From contig CAAELW010000147.1 of NCBI GenBank assembly GCA_900756875.1, positions 1 to 25,806 of the forward strand: 25,806 bases of DNA, read 5' to 3'. Each line of letters starts with the position of its first letter. The stretch's first letter is position 1. The stretch is from Pasteurellaceae bacterium. Lineage in GTDB: Bacteria > Pseudomonadota > Gammaproteobacteria > Enterobacterales > Pasteurellaceae. Both the position numbers and the translations under genes were made by a program. Under the pieces are notes generated by a model. The model was not told the DNA's origin and ran no database searches. It worked only from the letters and a program-made list of their open reading frames with translations. This document shows positions 8,370-15,262 of the stretch, in pieces.

Positions 8370-9077
8370 TTAAGCAAACTGGCGAGAGCTTGCGAGAGAT
8401 TGAAGTTTACGTAAAATCATGTTGAGTACCACACCATAAGCGGGAACAAACAAGACAATACCGACAAATAATTTAAATAAGTAATCGACGAATCCAAGGC
8501 TAAACCAATGTTCTGCCATAAATGGATCACTACTTTTATAAAACGCGACACAAAAGAACATAAAGGTATCTGCAAGGGAACCAAATGTCATTGAGCTGCT
8601 CGGGGCAATCCACCAAGTTTTTAATTGGCGTAAGCGGTTGAATACTAACACATCTAATAATTGACCGAAAACATAAGCACAGAAACTCGCAAATGCAATA
8701 CGGAAAACAAACATATTGAATTCACTTAATGCACCTAAGCCTTGATATTGTCCATCAGAAAAAACAACAGACACAATGTAACTCACGATAAGTGCGGGGA
8801 GCATCACGATAAAGATGATCCAGCGAGCTTCTTTCGCCCCAAATATACGTACCGTTAAATCAGTGGCTAAGAAAATGAATGGGAAAGTGAGTGTGCCCCA
8901 TGTGCTGTGGAATGAGAAATCATCAGCAAAACCAAGTGCGGTCAATTTTAAATTGATTTCAAATGGAATTTGAACGAAATAGTTACTGGCTGTGATGATG
9001 AAGATATGAAACAAGCTTAATAAAATTAAAGCAAAACGTTTTTGTTGATCATTGAAGATCGGAGTATTAATTTTCAT
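8370..9077 (-). CDS. yhhQ: Queuosine-precursor transporter YhhQ (VUT family), 235 aa
   Basis: YhhQ imports 7-cyano-7-deazaguanine and/or preQ1 across the inner membrane for tRNA queuosine synthesis. The protein follows E. coli YhhQ closely: LSLFHIFIITASNYFVQ, TWGTLTFPFIFLATDLTVRIFGA, VFNRLRQLKTWWIAPSSS, FMAEHW and a final YGVVLNMILRKL. Six membrane helices are evident. Compared with the ~221-residue E. coli protein there is an extra stretch of about 13 residues around NLKLTALGFADD in the first loop, and that stretch carries a USS. The start ATG (9077) has AAAAAGG 7 bp upstream, inside the riboswitch. It is the first gene of a unit with the MFS transporter. Confidence 0.95.
   Translation of the reverse strand: MKINTPIFNDQQKRFALILLSLFHIFIITASNYFVQIPFEINLKLTALGFADDFSFHSTWGTLTFPFIFLATDLTVRIFGAKEARWIIFIVMLPALIVSYIVSVVFSDGQYQGLGALSEFNMFVFRIAFASFCAYVFGQLLDVLVFNRLRQLKTWWIAPSSSMTFGSLADTFMFFCVAFYKSSDPFMAEHWFSLGFVDYLFKLFVGIVLFVPAYGVVLNMILRKLQSLASSRQFA
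8934..8942 (+). repeat. USS inside yhhQ
   Basis: AAGTGCGGT on +; on the coding strand ACC GCA CTT encodes T-A-L within the extra segment absent from E. coli YhhQ. Confidence 0.93.
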
Positions 9078-9084
9078 TTTAAGA

Positions 9085-9121
9085 CCTTTTTAGTTGGTTA
9101 ATCGGGGGTAGGGAACCCGAC
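9085..9121 (-). promoter_or_regulatory. preQ1-I riboswitch controlling yhhQ-MFS
   Basis: On the minus strand, P1 is UCGGG (9120-9116) with CCCGA (9106-9102). The hairpin loop UUCCCUACC includes the UAC-C segment with the C next to P1 (9107) in the place of the ligand-reading cytosine. An A-rich tail (UUAACCAACUAAAAAGG) follows, and its AGG (9087-9085) can pair with CCU of the loop (9112-9110) to form the H-type pseudoknot. The same AGG is the Shine-Dalgarno of yhhQ, 7 bp before the ATG, so ligand binding should hide it: translational control as in the Thermoanaerobacter tengcongensis aptamer, which this resembles closely. Context (a queuosine-precursor transporter) matches the expected ligand. 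Confidence 0.85.
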
Positions 9122-9135
9122 ATGAGAAATAAATC

Positions 9136-9148
9136 CGCCAAATTGGCG
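9136..9148 (-). other. Small leader hairpin upstream of the riboswitch
   Basis: CGCC and GGCG arms around AATTT lie at the very 5' end of the predicted yhhQ leader. It may stabilise the transcript end; no known motif. Confidence 0.5.
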
Positions 9149-9156
9149 AGCCGTGA

Positions 9157-9184
9157 ATAATACTAGAATTAATTGGGATTGCAA
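9157..9184 (-). promoter_or_regulatory. Promoter of yhhQ-MFS
   Basis: Minus strand: -35 TTGCAA (9184-9179), 16-bp spacer, -10 TATTAT (9162-9157). Predicted start near 9150 gives a leader of about 73 nt that holds the whole riboswitch. Confidence 0.7.
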
Positions 9185-9186
9185 GA

Positions 9187-9195
9187 AAGTGCGGT
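9187..9195 (+). repeat. USS between divergent yhhQ and fepA promoters
   Basis: AAGTGCGGT followed by CAAAAAA, directly upstream of the yhhQ -35 box. Confidence 0.95.
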
Positions 9196-9226
9196 CAAAA
9201 AATGAGGTATTTTATTTAAACTCAGT

Positions 9227-9245
9227 AAAAATGATAAGAATTGTT
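9227..9245 (+). promoter_or_regulatory. Fur box of the enterobactin receptor gene
   Basis: The core ATGATAA-GA-ATTGTTAT matches the 19-bp Fur consensus at 13 positions by my alignment, including seven in a row. It touches the -35 box of the promoter at 9247-9275, so iron-loaded Fur would block transcription. Confidence 0.75.
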
Positions 9246-9246
9246 A

Positions 9247-9275
9247 TTTACACTAAAATTATATTGTACTAGAAT
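9247..9275 (+). promoter_or_regulatory. Promoter of the enterobactin receptor gene
   Basis: -35 TTTACA (9247-9252), 17-bp spacer, -10 TAGAAT (9270-9275). A start near 9282 lies downstream of the in-frame TTG at 9241, which therefore cannot be the translation start. Confidence 0.7.
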
Positions 9276-9318
9276 TCTCGGGCATTATTTATTCCACATA
9301 TGCCAGGAGAGCATTTCA

Positions 9319-11574
9319 ATGTATAAATCCAATCATTTAAAAACAACATCATTCTTCGCATTAAGTGCGTTAACAATCGCCCTTTTTTCAAACTATTCTC
9401 ATGCAGAAGAGAAACTTGAGGAAATTAAAGTTACTGCGGAAGATCAGGTAAAACAATCACTTGGTTCTTCTCTTGTGACAGCAAAAGATTTAGAGAAACG
9501 TCCAGCGACAAATGATGTTTCTGAAGTATTACGTACCATGCCAGGTGTGAATTTGACGGGTAACTCATCTACAGGACAACGCGGAAATAAACGTCAAATT
9601 GATATTCGTGGTATGGGACCAGAAAATACTTTGATTTTAGTGGATGGTAAACCAGTCACCTCTCGTAATGCAGAACGTTATGGGGTGCGTGGTGAACGTA
9701 ACTCTCGTGGCGACAGCAACTGGGTGCCAGTTGAAGCGATTGAAAAAATTGAAGTATTACGTGGTCCTTCAGCTGCACGTTATGGCTCAGGTGCAATGGG
9801 TGGGGTGGTTAATATTATCACTAAACCTGTTACCAATGATTTACACGGTAGCTTAAACTATTACACAAACCAACCAGAAGACAGTAAAGAAGGTGCAACG
9901 AACCGTGTCGGTTTTAATCTAAGCGGTGCGTTAATTAAAGATGTATTGCAATTCCGTTTATATGGTAACTGGAACAAAACTCAAGCGGATGAAGTCGGCA
10001 TTAATGGTGATCCTGCAATTGCTGGTCGTGAAGGTGTTCGTAATAAAGATATTAATGGCCGTTTAGTGTGGAATATCAATGAGAAAAATAAATTAACCTT
10101 GGATTCTGGTTTTAGTCGCCAAGGTAATATTTATAACGGTGATACACAAAATAGCTCAATAGGGCTTTACAATAATAAAAACTATCCTGAAACCAAAACG
10201 TTGGCAGGAAGCAAAGCTGAAACTGCTCGTTTATATCGTCAGAACTATGCTTTAACCTATGAAGGTAAATTCGATCATTTCGACAATAAAACTTATATTA
10301 CTTTTGATAAAACTAAAAACAGTCGTTTACCTGAATATTTAGCGGGTGGTCCAGAGGGCAGTTATTCGAGCACATCAGCTTTTAGCGATTCTATTCTTAA
10401 AAATACGCGTTTTAGTTCTGAATTCTATATCCCATTTACCTTGGGCGTAGATCATATGCTGACAGTTGGTTTTGAAGGTGCACATAGCAGTTTAGATGAT
10501 GACGCGTCTATGACACAGTTACTTGGTGGACGACGAGATAAAAAGACAGGGAAGGTGCTTTATGATCTGAAAGAACGCCTACCAAGCGGTATCTCAAATG
10601 TACGAGGAGGTCATAGTAGTCAAACTGAATGGGCTGTATTTATTGAAGATAATATTTCAGCAACCCAATCTACCATCCTAACGCCATCTTTACGTTATGA
10701 TTACAACAGTTATTCTGGTTCTAATGTAAGCGGTGGATTAAACTTCTTACAAAGCCTCAACGATGATTGGAGAATTAAAGGTGGGATTGCAAGAGCTTAT
10801 AAAGCACCAAACCTTTATCAAACTAACCCAAATTACTTGCTATTTACCTTAGGTCAAGGTTGTCCAACGAATGTACCAAATAAGAAAACTTGTTATTTCC
10901 AAGGTAATAGCGACATTAAACCGGAAACCAGCTGGAATAAAGAAATCGGAATTGAATATGATAAAAACGGACTTCTTGCTTCTGTGGCTTACTTCCGTAA
11001 TGATTATCGTAATAAGATCGTATCTGATGGTGAATTTATCGGTTTAACTAACTTAGGTAACTATGTGTATAAATGGGGTAATGCAAACCGCGCAGTGATT
11101 GAAGGTTTTGAAGGCAATCTGACATTACCATTAATCCAAGATAAATTAAACTGGGTGAATAACTTCACTTATATGCATAAAACCAAAAATAAAGATACGG
11201 GTAACCCGCTTTCTATTGTGCCGAAATATACCTTGAATTCAAGCTTAAGTTATCAAATTACAGATAGTTTGGATGCAATGTTAACTTATACACAATACGG
11301 TAAACAAAAATCCCGTAAAAATCCGGAAAACCGTATGGAAAATGGTAACGACAAGTACGTTAATCAGCTTGCAGGCTCAGAAGATATTGGTGGCTATGCA
11401 GTTTGGGGATTAAGTGCAGGTTACAATTGGAAAGATACAATCAGCATTCGTGTTGGTGTAAGTAACCTATTTGATAAACGCATTTATCGTTCATCAAGCA
11501 GTACAAATTACAATGCCCATACTTACAACGAACCTGGTCGTGCCTATTACGCAACGGTTAAATATTCATTTTAA
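9319..11574 (+). CDS. fepA: TonB-dependent ferric enterobactin receptor, FepA-like, 751 aa
   Basis: This outer-membrane receptor takes up ferric enterobactin-type catecholates with TonB energy. Start at 9319 is chosen because AGGAGAG sits 7-8 bp upstream and because the next residues form a signal peptide (YKSNHLKTTSFFALSALTIA..SHA, cut near residue 29); upstream in-frame codons from TTG 9241 lie before the promoter. Visible parts: TonB box EEIKVTA (~34), plug domain with RTMPGVNLTGNSSTGQRGNKRQ start and DIRGMGPENTLILVDGKPV, then GVVNIITK, and a long beta-barrel ending in Phe. Segments are nearly those of E. coli FepA/PfeA, including the conserved cysteine pair in GQGCPTNVPNKKTCYFQG. Length is close to FepA (~746). 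No siderophore synthesis, permease or esterase genes are nearby, so uptake of siderophores made by others is likely. The Fur box supports iron control. Confidence 0.93.
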   Translation: MYKSNHLKTTSFFALSALTIALFSNYSHAEEKLEEIKVTAEDQVKQSLGSSLVTAKDLEKRPATNDVSEVLRTMPGVNLTGNSSTGQRGNKRQIDIRGMGPENTLILVDGKPVTSRNAERYGVRGERNSRGDSNWVPVEAIEKIEVLRGPSAARYGSGAMGGVVNIITKPVTNDLHGSLNYYTNQPEDSKEGATNRVGFNLSGALIKDVLQFRLYGNWNKTQADEVGINGDPAIAGREGVRNKDINGRLVWNINEKNKLTLDSGFSRQGNIYNGDTQNSSIGLYNNKNYPETKTLAGSKAETARLYRQNYALTYEGKFDHFDNKTYITFDKTKNSRLPEYLAGGPEGSYSSTSAFSDSILKNTRFSSEFYIPFTLGVDHMLTVGFEGAHSSLDDDASMTQLLGGRRDKKTGKVLYDLKERLPSGISNVRGGHSSQTEWAVFIEDNISATQSTILTPSLRYDYNSYSGSNVSGGLNFLQSLNDDWRIKGGIARAYKAPNLYQTNPNYLLFTLGQGCPTNVPNKKTCYFQGNSDIKPETSWNKEIGIEYDKNGLLASVAYFRNDYRNKIVSDGEFIGLTNLGNYVYKWGNANRAVIEGFEGNLTLPLIQDKLNWVNNFTYMHKTKNKDTGNPLSIVPKYTLNSSLSYQITDSLDAMLTYTQYGKQKSRKNPENRMENGNDKYVNQLAGSEDIGGYAVWGLSAGYNWKDTISIRVGVSNLFDKRIYRSSSSTNYNAHTYNEPGRAYYATVKYSF

Positions 11575-11599
11575 TTGAGTGTTTAGAAATGATAGAAAA

Positions 11600-11632
11600 T
11601 AAAGTGCGGTCGATTTTGACCGCACTTTTTTA
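11600..11632 (+). terminator. USS-pair terminator after fepA
   Basis: AAAGTGCGGTC (11601-11611) and GACCGCACTTT (11618-11628) flank a GATTTT loop and precede a T-run. Each arm is a full USS (11602-11610; 11619-11627). Confidence 0.92.
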
Positions 11633-11662
11633 TTGATTGATTTGGGAAATAGTGAGTTTTAG

Positions 11663-11691
11663 ATAATAAAAAACCCTGCATTGGCAGGGTT
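11663..11691 (-). terminator. Terminator of rpmE
   Basis: AACCCTGC (11672-11679) and GCAGGGTT (11684-11691) around ATTG; on the minus strand a TTTTTTATTAT tail follows. Confidence 0.9.
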
Positions 11692-11708
11692 CTTCACACA
11701 GATTCAAA

Positions 11709-11921
11709 TTATTTTGTACCTGGGATTTTGAAACGGCTGTTAAAGCGTTCAACACGACCACCAGTATCAACAACACGTTGTTTACCAGTGTAGAATGGGT
11801 GGCAGCTACCACATACATCAAGGTTGATGTCTTTGCCTAAAGTTGAACGAGTTTTGATCACGTTACCGCAAGAACAAGTTGCAGTGATCTCTTTATATTC
11901 TGGATGAATACCTTGTTTCAT
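11709..11921 (-). CDS. rpmE: 50S ribosomal protein L31, zinc-binding form
   Basis: L31 bridges the two ribosomal subunits. From the ATG at 11921 the product is 70 residues, the same as E. coli L31, and begins [20 protein letters not shown]. The four zinc ligands are present at C16, C18, C37 and C40, so this is the C+ form, not the zinc-independent paralogue. GAGG lies 6 bp upstream of the ATG. A longer frame from TTG at 11933 adds four residues without support. It is monocistronic with its own promoter, a structured leader and a terminator. Confidence 0.97.
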   Translation of the reverse strand: MKQGIHPEYKEITATCSCGNVIKTRSTLGKDINLDVCGSCHPFYTGKQRVVDTGGRVERFNSRFKIPGTK

Positions 11922-12012
11922 AGAAAACCTCAAATTGAAGCCACGCCGCTATAAATGCTTTCCACTTACACCGCGTGAGTTAATAATCGCCGACAATCCG
12001 GCACCAAATAGA
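11922..12012 (-). promoter_or_regulatory. Structured leader of rpmE, possible L31 autoregulatory element
   Basis: The predicted ~90-nt leader can form a hairpin GCCG/CGGC (11989-12002) and a longer stem closed by CACGC (11977-11973) and GCGTG (11946-11942). L31 autocontrol through the 5' leader is reported in gammaproteobacteria; whether this leader fits that motif is my inference. Confidence 0.45.
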
Positions 12013-12018
12013 CTGCGA

Positions 12019-12046
12019 ATTATACTGAAAAAATCAAATTGATCAA
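12019..12046 (-). promoter_or_regulatory. Promoter of rpmE
   Basis: Minus strand: -35 TTGATC (12046-12041), 16-bp spacer, consensus -10 TATAAT (12024-12019). Confidence 0.7.
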
Positions 12047-12095
12047 GTGGTGTGCTTTAGTGATAAAATCATCGCAAAATTTTTGCTTATTTTTG

Positions 12096-12104
12096 ACCGC
12101 ACTT
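12096..12104 (-). repeat. USS at the mutY ribosome binding site
   Basis: ACCGCACTT ends two bases before the AGGAAAG Shine-Dalgarno of mutY. Confidence 0.95.
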
Positions 12105-12114
12105 TAGGAAAGTT

Positions 12115-13233
12115 ATGTTAGCCCAATCCTCTGTTGATGCCCCTTTTGCCCATTCTGTTTTACAATGGTATGAAAAGTTTGGGCGGAAAAATTTACCTTG
12201 GCAACAAAATAAAACCCTTTATGGTGTTTGGCTTTCCGAAGTGATGTTACAACAAACCCAAGTTTCTACCGTTATTCCTTATTTTGAGCGATTTATCAAA
12301 ACCTTTCCTAATGTGGCCGCACTTGCTAATGCATCACAAGATGAAGTGTTACATCTGTGGACGGGACTCGGTTATTACGCACGTGCAAGAAATTTACATC
12401 AAGCCGCTCAAACCATTAGAGATGAATATCAAGGTGAATTTCCTACGCAATTTGAGCAAGTTTGGGCATTAACAGGCGTGGGACGATCTACAGCAGGTGC
12501 AATTTTATCTTCTGTACAAAATCAACCTTATCCGATTTTAGACGGTAATGTGAAACGCGTTCTTTCTCGTTATTTTGCTGTAGAAGGTTGGCCTGGCGAG
12601 AAGAAAGTCGAAAATCAATTATGGCAGTTGAGCGAACAGGTTACACCAACAACGAGAGTCGCTGAATTTAATCAAGCGATGATGGATATCGGTTCGGCTA
12701 TTTGCACTCGAACAAAACCTAAATGCGATCTTTGTCCTTTAAGTAAGGATTGTTTAGCCAATAAACTTGAAAAGTGGACGGAATTCCCTGGAAAGAAACC
12801 GAAAAAATCCTTGCCGGAAAAACAAAGCTATTTTTTGATTTTATCTTATCAAGGAAAAGTCTGGTTAGAACAGCGTGAAAGCAAAGGCTTATGGGGCGGA
12901 TTGTATTGTTTCCCTCAGTTTGATGATAAACAAACATTGCTGAATTTTCTGAACGAACAAGGGATTAGTGAATATCAAGAATGGGTAACTTTCCGTCATA
13001 CATTTAGTCATTTTCACTTAGACATTCATCCTATTTATGTTGAAGTCGATCGAAAATCTGAAGATAGCGATCGTTCAGATTGGAAAAAATTGTCAGAAAA
13101 AGGAAAAGAATCTCAATCTGGTCTATTAAGTGCGGTCAAATATTGGTATGATCCAACGTCACCTGAACAGATCGGGTTAGCTCAGCCTGTGAAAAATTTA
13201 TTAACGCAATTTGTAAGGAATTATTATGGCTAG
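12115..13233 (+). CDS. mutY: Adenine DNA glycosylase
   Basis: MutY removes adenine mispaired with 8-oxoguanine, preventing G:C to T:A changes. Start at 12115 has AGGAAAG just upstream. Visible parts: catalytic Glu42 in [10 protein letters not shown], helix-hairpin-helix [13 protein letters not shown], catalytic Asp (~143) in ILDGNVKR, and the [4Fe-4S] loop C197-x6-C204-x2-C207-x5-C213. The C-terminal NUDIX-like domain that reads 8-oxoG follows ([13 protein letters not shown]). At 372 residues it is about 20 longer than E. coli MutY; the excess is one hydrophilic insertion near residues 320-345 that ends at a USS. It overlaps yggX by 8 bp and heads the mutY-yggX-mltC unit, the same order as in E. 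coli. Confidence 0.97.
   Translation: MLAQSSVDAPFAHSVLQWYEKFGRKNLPWQQNKTLYGVWLSEVMLQQTQVSTVIPYFERFIKTFPNVAALANASQDEVLHLWTGLGYYARARNLHQAAQTIRDEYQGEFPTQFEQVWALTGVGRSTAGAILSSVQNQPYPILDGNVKRVLSRYFAVEGWPGEKKVENQLWQLSEQVTPTTRVAEFNQAMMDIGSAICTRTKPKCDLCPLSKDCLANKLEKWTEFPGKKPKKSLPEKQSYFLILSYQGKVWLEQRESKGLWGGLYCFPQFDDKQTLLNFLNEQGISEYQEWVTFRHTFSHFHLDIHPIYVEVDRKSEDSDRSDWKKLSEKGKESQSGLLSAVKYWYDPTSPEQIGLAQPVKNLLTQFVRNYYG
13128..13136 (+). repeat. USS inside mutY
   Basis: AAGTGCGGT encodes part of L-S-A-V at the edge of the MutY segment that is extra relative to E. coli. Confidence 0.93.
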
Positions 13234-13498
13234 AACCATTTTTTGCGAATATTTGAAACAAGATGCGGAAGGGTTGGATTTTCAACTGTATCCCGGTGAA
13301 TTAGGTAAACGTATTTTTAATTCAATTAGTAAGCAAGCATGGGGCGAATGGATCAAAAAGCAAACCATGTTAGTGAACGAGAAAAAACTCAATATGATGA
13401 ATGCCGAACATCGTAAATTATTAGAAGAAGAAATGGTGAATTTCTTATTTGAAGGCAAAGATGTGCATATTGAAGGTTACGTTCCCCCATCTAAATAA
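13226..13498 (+). CDS. yggX: Iron-trafficking / oxidative-damage protection protein YggX
   Basis: The 90-residue product matches E. coli YggX over its length: [29 protein letters not shown] at the start and EGYVPP at the end. The single conserved Cys7 and the acidic/aromatic surface are present. The family protects Fe-S proteins from oxidative damage, and a role in handling Fe(II) has been proposed. Its ATG lies inside the mutY end (8-bp overlap), implying translational coupling with a repair enzyme that itself holds an Fe-S cluster. mltC starts 9 bp after it. Confidence 0.97.
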   Translation: MARTIFCEYLKQDAEGLDFQLYPGELGKRIFNSISKQAWGEWIKKQTMLVNEKKLNMMNAEHRKLLEEEMVNFLFEGKDVHIEGYVPPSK

Positions 13499-13507
13499 CA
13501 AAAGATT

Positions 13508-14587
13508 ATGAAAAAGTATTTATTATTGGCGCTACTTCCGCTTTTATATGCGTGTAGCGACTCGCCAACCCATCGACGTGGCATTAATTATGACGAAGTG
13601 TTTTCGAAAGACACGCAAGGCCTAGATATTTTAACGGGTCAATTCTCCCATAATATCGATCGTATTTGGGGGGTAAATGAACTTTTAGTGGCGAGCCGTA
13701 AAGACTACGTGAAATACACGGATTCTTTTTATACGCGTAGTCACGTAAGCTTTGATGAAGGTACGATTATTGTTGAAACTCAACAAGATCTTAATCGCTT
13801 ACATAATGCGATTGTCCATACTTTATTGATGGGCTCGGATGCGAAAGGCATCGACTTATTCGCTTCTGGTGATGTGCCGATTAGTACGCGTCCTTTCTTA
13901 TTAGGTCAGGTCGTGGATAATAATGGTCAGCAAATTGCTAACCAAGTGATTGCAAGTAACTTTGCGACTTATTTAATCCAAAATAAATTACAAACTCGCC
14001 GCCTGCAAAATGGTAACACTGTGCAATTTGTGGTGATCTCAATGATTGCAAACCACGTTGAAGTGCGTGCACAAAAATATATTCCATTAGTCCGTAAAGC
14101 CGCAGAACGCTATGGCATTGATGAAAGCTTGATTTTAGGTATTATGCAAACAGAATCTAGCTTCAACCCGTATGCGATCAGTTATGCGAATGCAATCGGC
14201 TTAATGCAAGTGGTACCAAGCACAGCAGGTCGCGATGTATTTGCGATGAAAGGTAAAGGTGGACAACCATCTGCGCGTTACCTTTATGATCCTGCAAATA
14301 ACATTGATGCGGGGGTTTCTTACTTATGGATTCTGCAAAATCAATATTTAGATGGTATTACGAACCCTACCTCTAAACGTTTTGCAATGATTTCTGCTTA
14401 CAACAGTGGTGCAGGTGCAGTATTACGTGTATTCGATGAGGATAAAGATGAGGCGATCTATAAGATCAACCAGATGTATCCTGAACAAGTATATCGTATC
14501 TTAACGACCGCACACCCATCCTCACAAGCAAGAAACTACTTGTTGAAAGTGGATGCGGCTCAGAAGAAATTCCGTGTAAGACGATAA
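13508..14587 (+). CDS. mltC: Membrane-bound lytic murein transglycosylase C
   Basis: MltC is an outer-membrane lipoprotein that cuts peptidoglycan glycan strands with formation of 1,6-anhydro-muramic acid. The signal peptide ends in the lipobox LYAC, with Cys16 lipidated. The N-terminal ~190 residues are the MltC-specific domain. The SLT domain follows, with catalytic Glu216 in [11 protein letters not shown], then [13 protein letters not shown] and [11 protein letters not shown]. At 359 residues it equals the E. coli protein. Last gene of mutY-yggX-mltC, closed by a terminator. Confidence 0.97.
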   Translation: MKKYLLLALLPLLYACSDSPTHRRGINYDEVFSKDTQGLDILTGQFSHNIDRIWGVNELLVASRKDYVKYTDSFYTRSHVSFDEGTIIVETQQDLNRLHNAIVHTLLMGSDAKGIDLFASGDVPISTRPFLLGQVVDNNGQQIANQVIASNFATYLIQNKLQTRRLQNGNTVQFVVISMIANHVEVRAQKYIPLVRKAAERYGIDESLILGIMQTESSFNPYAISYANAIGLMQVVPSTAGRDVFAMKGKGGQPSARYLYDPANNIDAGVSYLWILQNQYLDGITNPTSKRFAMISAYNSGAGAVLRVFDEDKDEAIYKINQMYPEQVYRILTTAHPSSQARNYLLKVDAAQKKFRVRR

Positions 14588-14605
14588 TTTCAGAAATTAA
14601 ATACC

Positions 14606-14641
14606 ATGCCCGAAAGACGTTTCTCTCGGGCATTATTTTTT
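14606..14641 (+). terminator. Terminator of mutY-yggX-mltC
   Basis: ATGCCCGA (14606-14613) and TCGGGCAT (14626-14633) with a 12-base loop, then TATTTTTTT. Confidence 0.85.
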
Positions 14642-14646
14642 CTATA

Positions 14647-14655
14647 AAGTGCGGT
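14647..14655 (+). repeat. USS between mltC terminator and tRNA promoter
   Basis: AAGTGCGGT followed by TATTTTT; intergenic. Confidence 0.95.
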
Positions 14656-14755
14656 TATTTTTAATTGAGTTTTTCAAAATACGTTCTTTTTATAGACGTT
14701 TTGGTTATTAACCATTCAAATACACCAAATTTTTCACTTTTTTTGAATTTAATTG

Positions 14756-14784
14756 TTGACCGATACCCGAAAAAATAGTTTAAT
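14756..14784 (+). promoter_or_regulatory. Promoter of the tRNA-Phe/tRNA-Asn unit
   Basis: -35 TTGACC (14756-14761), 17-bp spacer, -10 TTTAAT (14779-14784), then a GC-containing discriminator (ACGCTCC), as expected for a growth-rate-controlled stable RNA promoter. Confidence 0.75.
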
Positions 14785-14820
14785 ACGCTCCGTTGTCAGG
14801 CAGTAGCCAATAACGATAAC

Positions 14821-14896
14821 GCCTCGATAGCTCAGTCGGTAGAGCAGGGGATTGAAAATCCCCGTGTCGGTGGTTCGATTCCGCCTCGAGGCACCA
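14821..14896 (+). tRNA. tRNA-Phe (anticodon GAA)
   Basis: 76 nt with encoded CCA. Acceptor GCCTCGA (14821-14827) pairs with TCGAGGC (14886-14892). The anticodon loop TTGAAAA is closed by a GGGGA/TCCCC stem, and the T-loop is TTCGATT. Confidence 0.98.
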
Positions 14897-14898
14897 TT

Positions 14899-14974
14899 TC
14901 CTCCTTAGTTCAGTCGGTAGAACGGTGGACTGTTAATCCATATGTCGCAGGTTCGAGTCCCGCAGGAGGAGCCA
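14899..14974 (+). tRNA. tRNA-Asn (anticodon GTT)
   Basis: 76 nt with encoded CCA, only 2 bp after tRNA-Phe, so both come from one transcript. Acceptor TCCTCCT pairs with AGGAGGA; anticodon loop CTGTTAA; T-loop TTCGAGT. Confidence 0.98.
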
Positions 14975-14983
14975 AATTCTAAG

Positions 14984-15012
14984 AAGCCGCTAAAGAGATT
15001 TAGCGGCTTTTT
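14984..15012 (+). terminator. Terminator of the tRNA unit
   Basis: AAGCCGCTAAA (14984-14994), GAGA loop, TTTAGCGGCTT (14999-15009), then T-run. Confidence 0.93.
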
Positions 15013-15075
15013 GCTTTTCAGAATTCAATCATATTTTGTTATTTTTTCTCTCTCTAAAATTGGCTCAAATTTCTC

Positions 15076-15084
15076 ACCGCACTT
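15076..15084 (-). repeat. USS upstream of sdaC
   Basis: ACCGCACTT followed by TTTT in the spacer between the tRNA terminator and the sdaC control region. Confidence 0.95.
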
Positions 15085-15124
15085 TTTTGATCTAGATAAA
15101 TATTTATGTAAAAAAGTTACATAA

Positions 15125-15146
15125 AATTGCTAGCAAGATCACACTT
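15125..15146 (+). promoter_or_regulatory. Probable CRP site of sdaC
   Basis: The 22-bp stretch matches the CRP consensus at 16 positions by eye, with one perfect TCACA half-site (15139-15143) and a weaker TGCTA half. Its centre is about 62 bp before the predicted start of the promoter at 15161-15190, the normal class I spacing. Confidence 0.6.
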
Positions 15147-15160
15147 TATTATTTTGCACT

Positions 15161-15190
15161 TTGCAATCAATCCCTAATCTCCATCATAAT
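15161..15190 (+). promoter_or_regulatory. Promoter of sdaC-sdaA
   Basis: -35 TTGCAA (15161-15166), 18-bp spacer, -10 CATAAT (15185-15190). A TATAAT at 15236-15241 is an alternative -10 but lacks a matching -35. Confidence 0.55.
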
Positions 15191-15200
15191 GCAACCACTA

Positions 15201-15226
15201 ATTTAATGAATGAATAGTCATTAAAT
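15201..15226. repeat. Inverted repeat in the sdaC leader, possible operator
   Basis: ATTTAATGA (15201-15209) and TCATTAAAT (15218-15226) are perfect 9-bp inverted arms with an 8-bp spacer, at the predicted transcription start. No regulator is identified. Confidence 0.5.
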
Positions 15227-15262
15227 AAACGATTTTATAATTTTAACTTTAGAGGGTGATTT

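Noticed and set aside
9241..9318. TTG start giving a 777-residue receptor
   Set aside because: It lies upstream of the predicted transcript start and partly in the promoter; ATG at 9319 has a strong ribosome site and begins a proper signal peptide.
11922..11933. TTG start at 11933 for rpmE
   Set aside because: Adds four residues not found in L31; GAGG at 6 bp supports the ATG at 11921.
12309..12321. GCCGCACTT in mutY as a further USS
   Set aside because: First base differs from the core; not counted.
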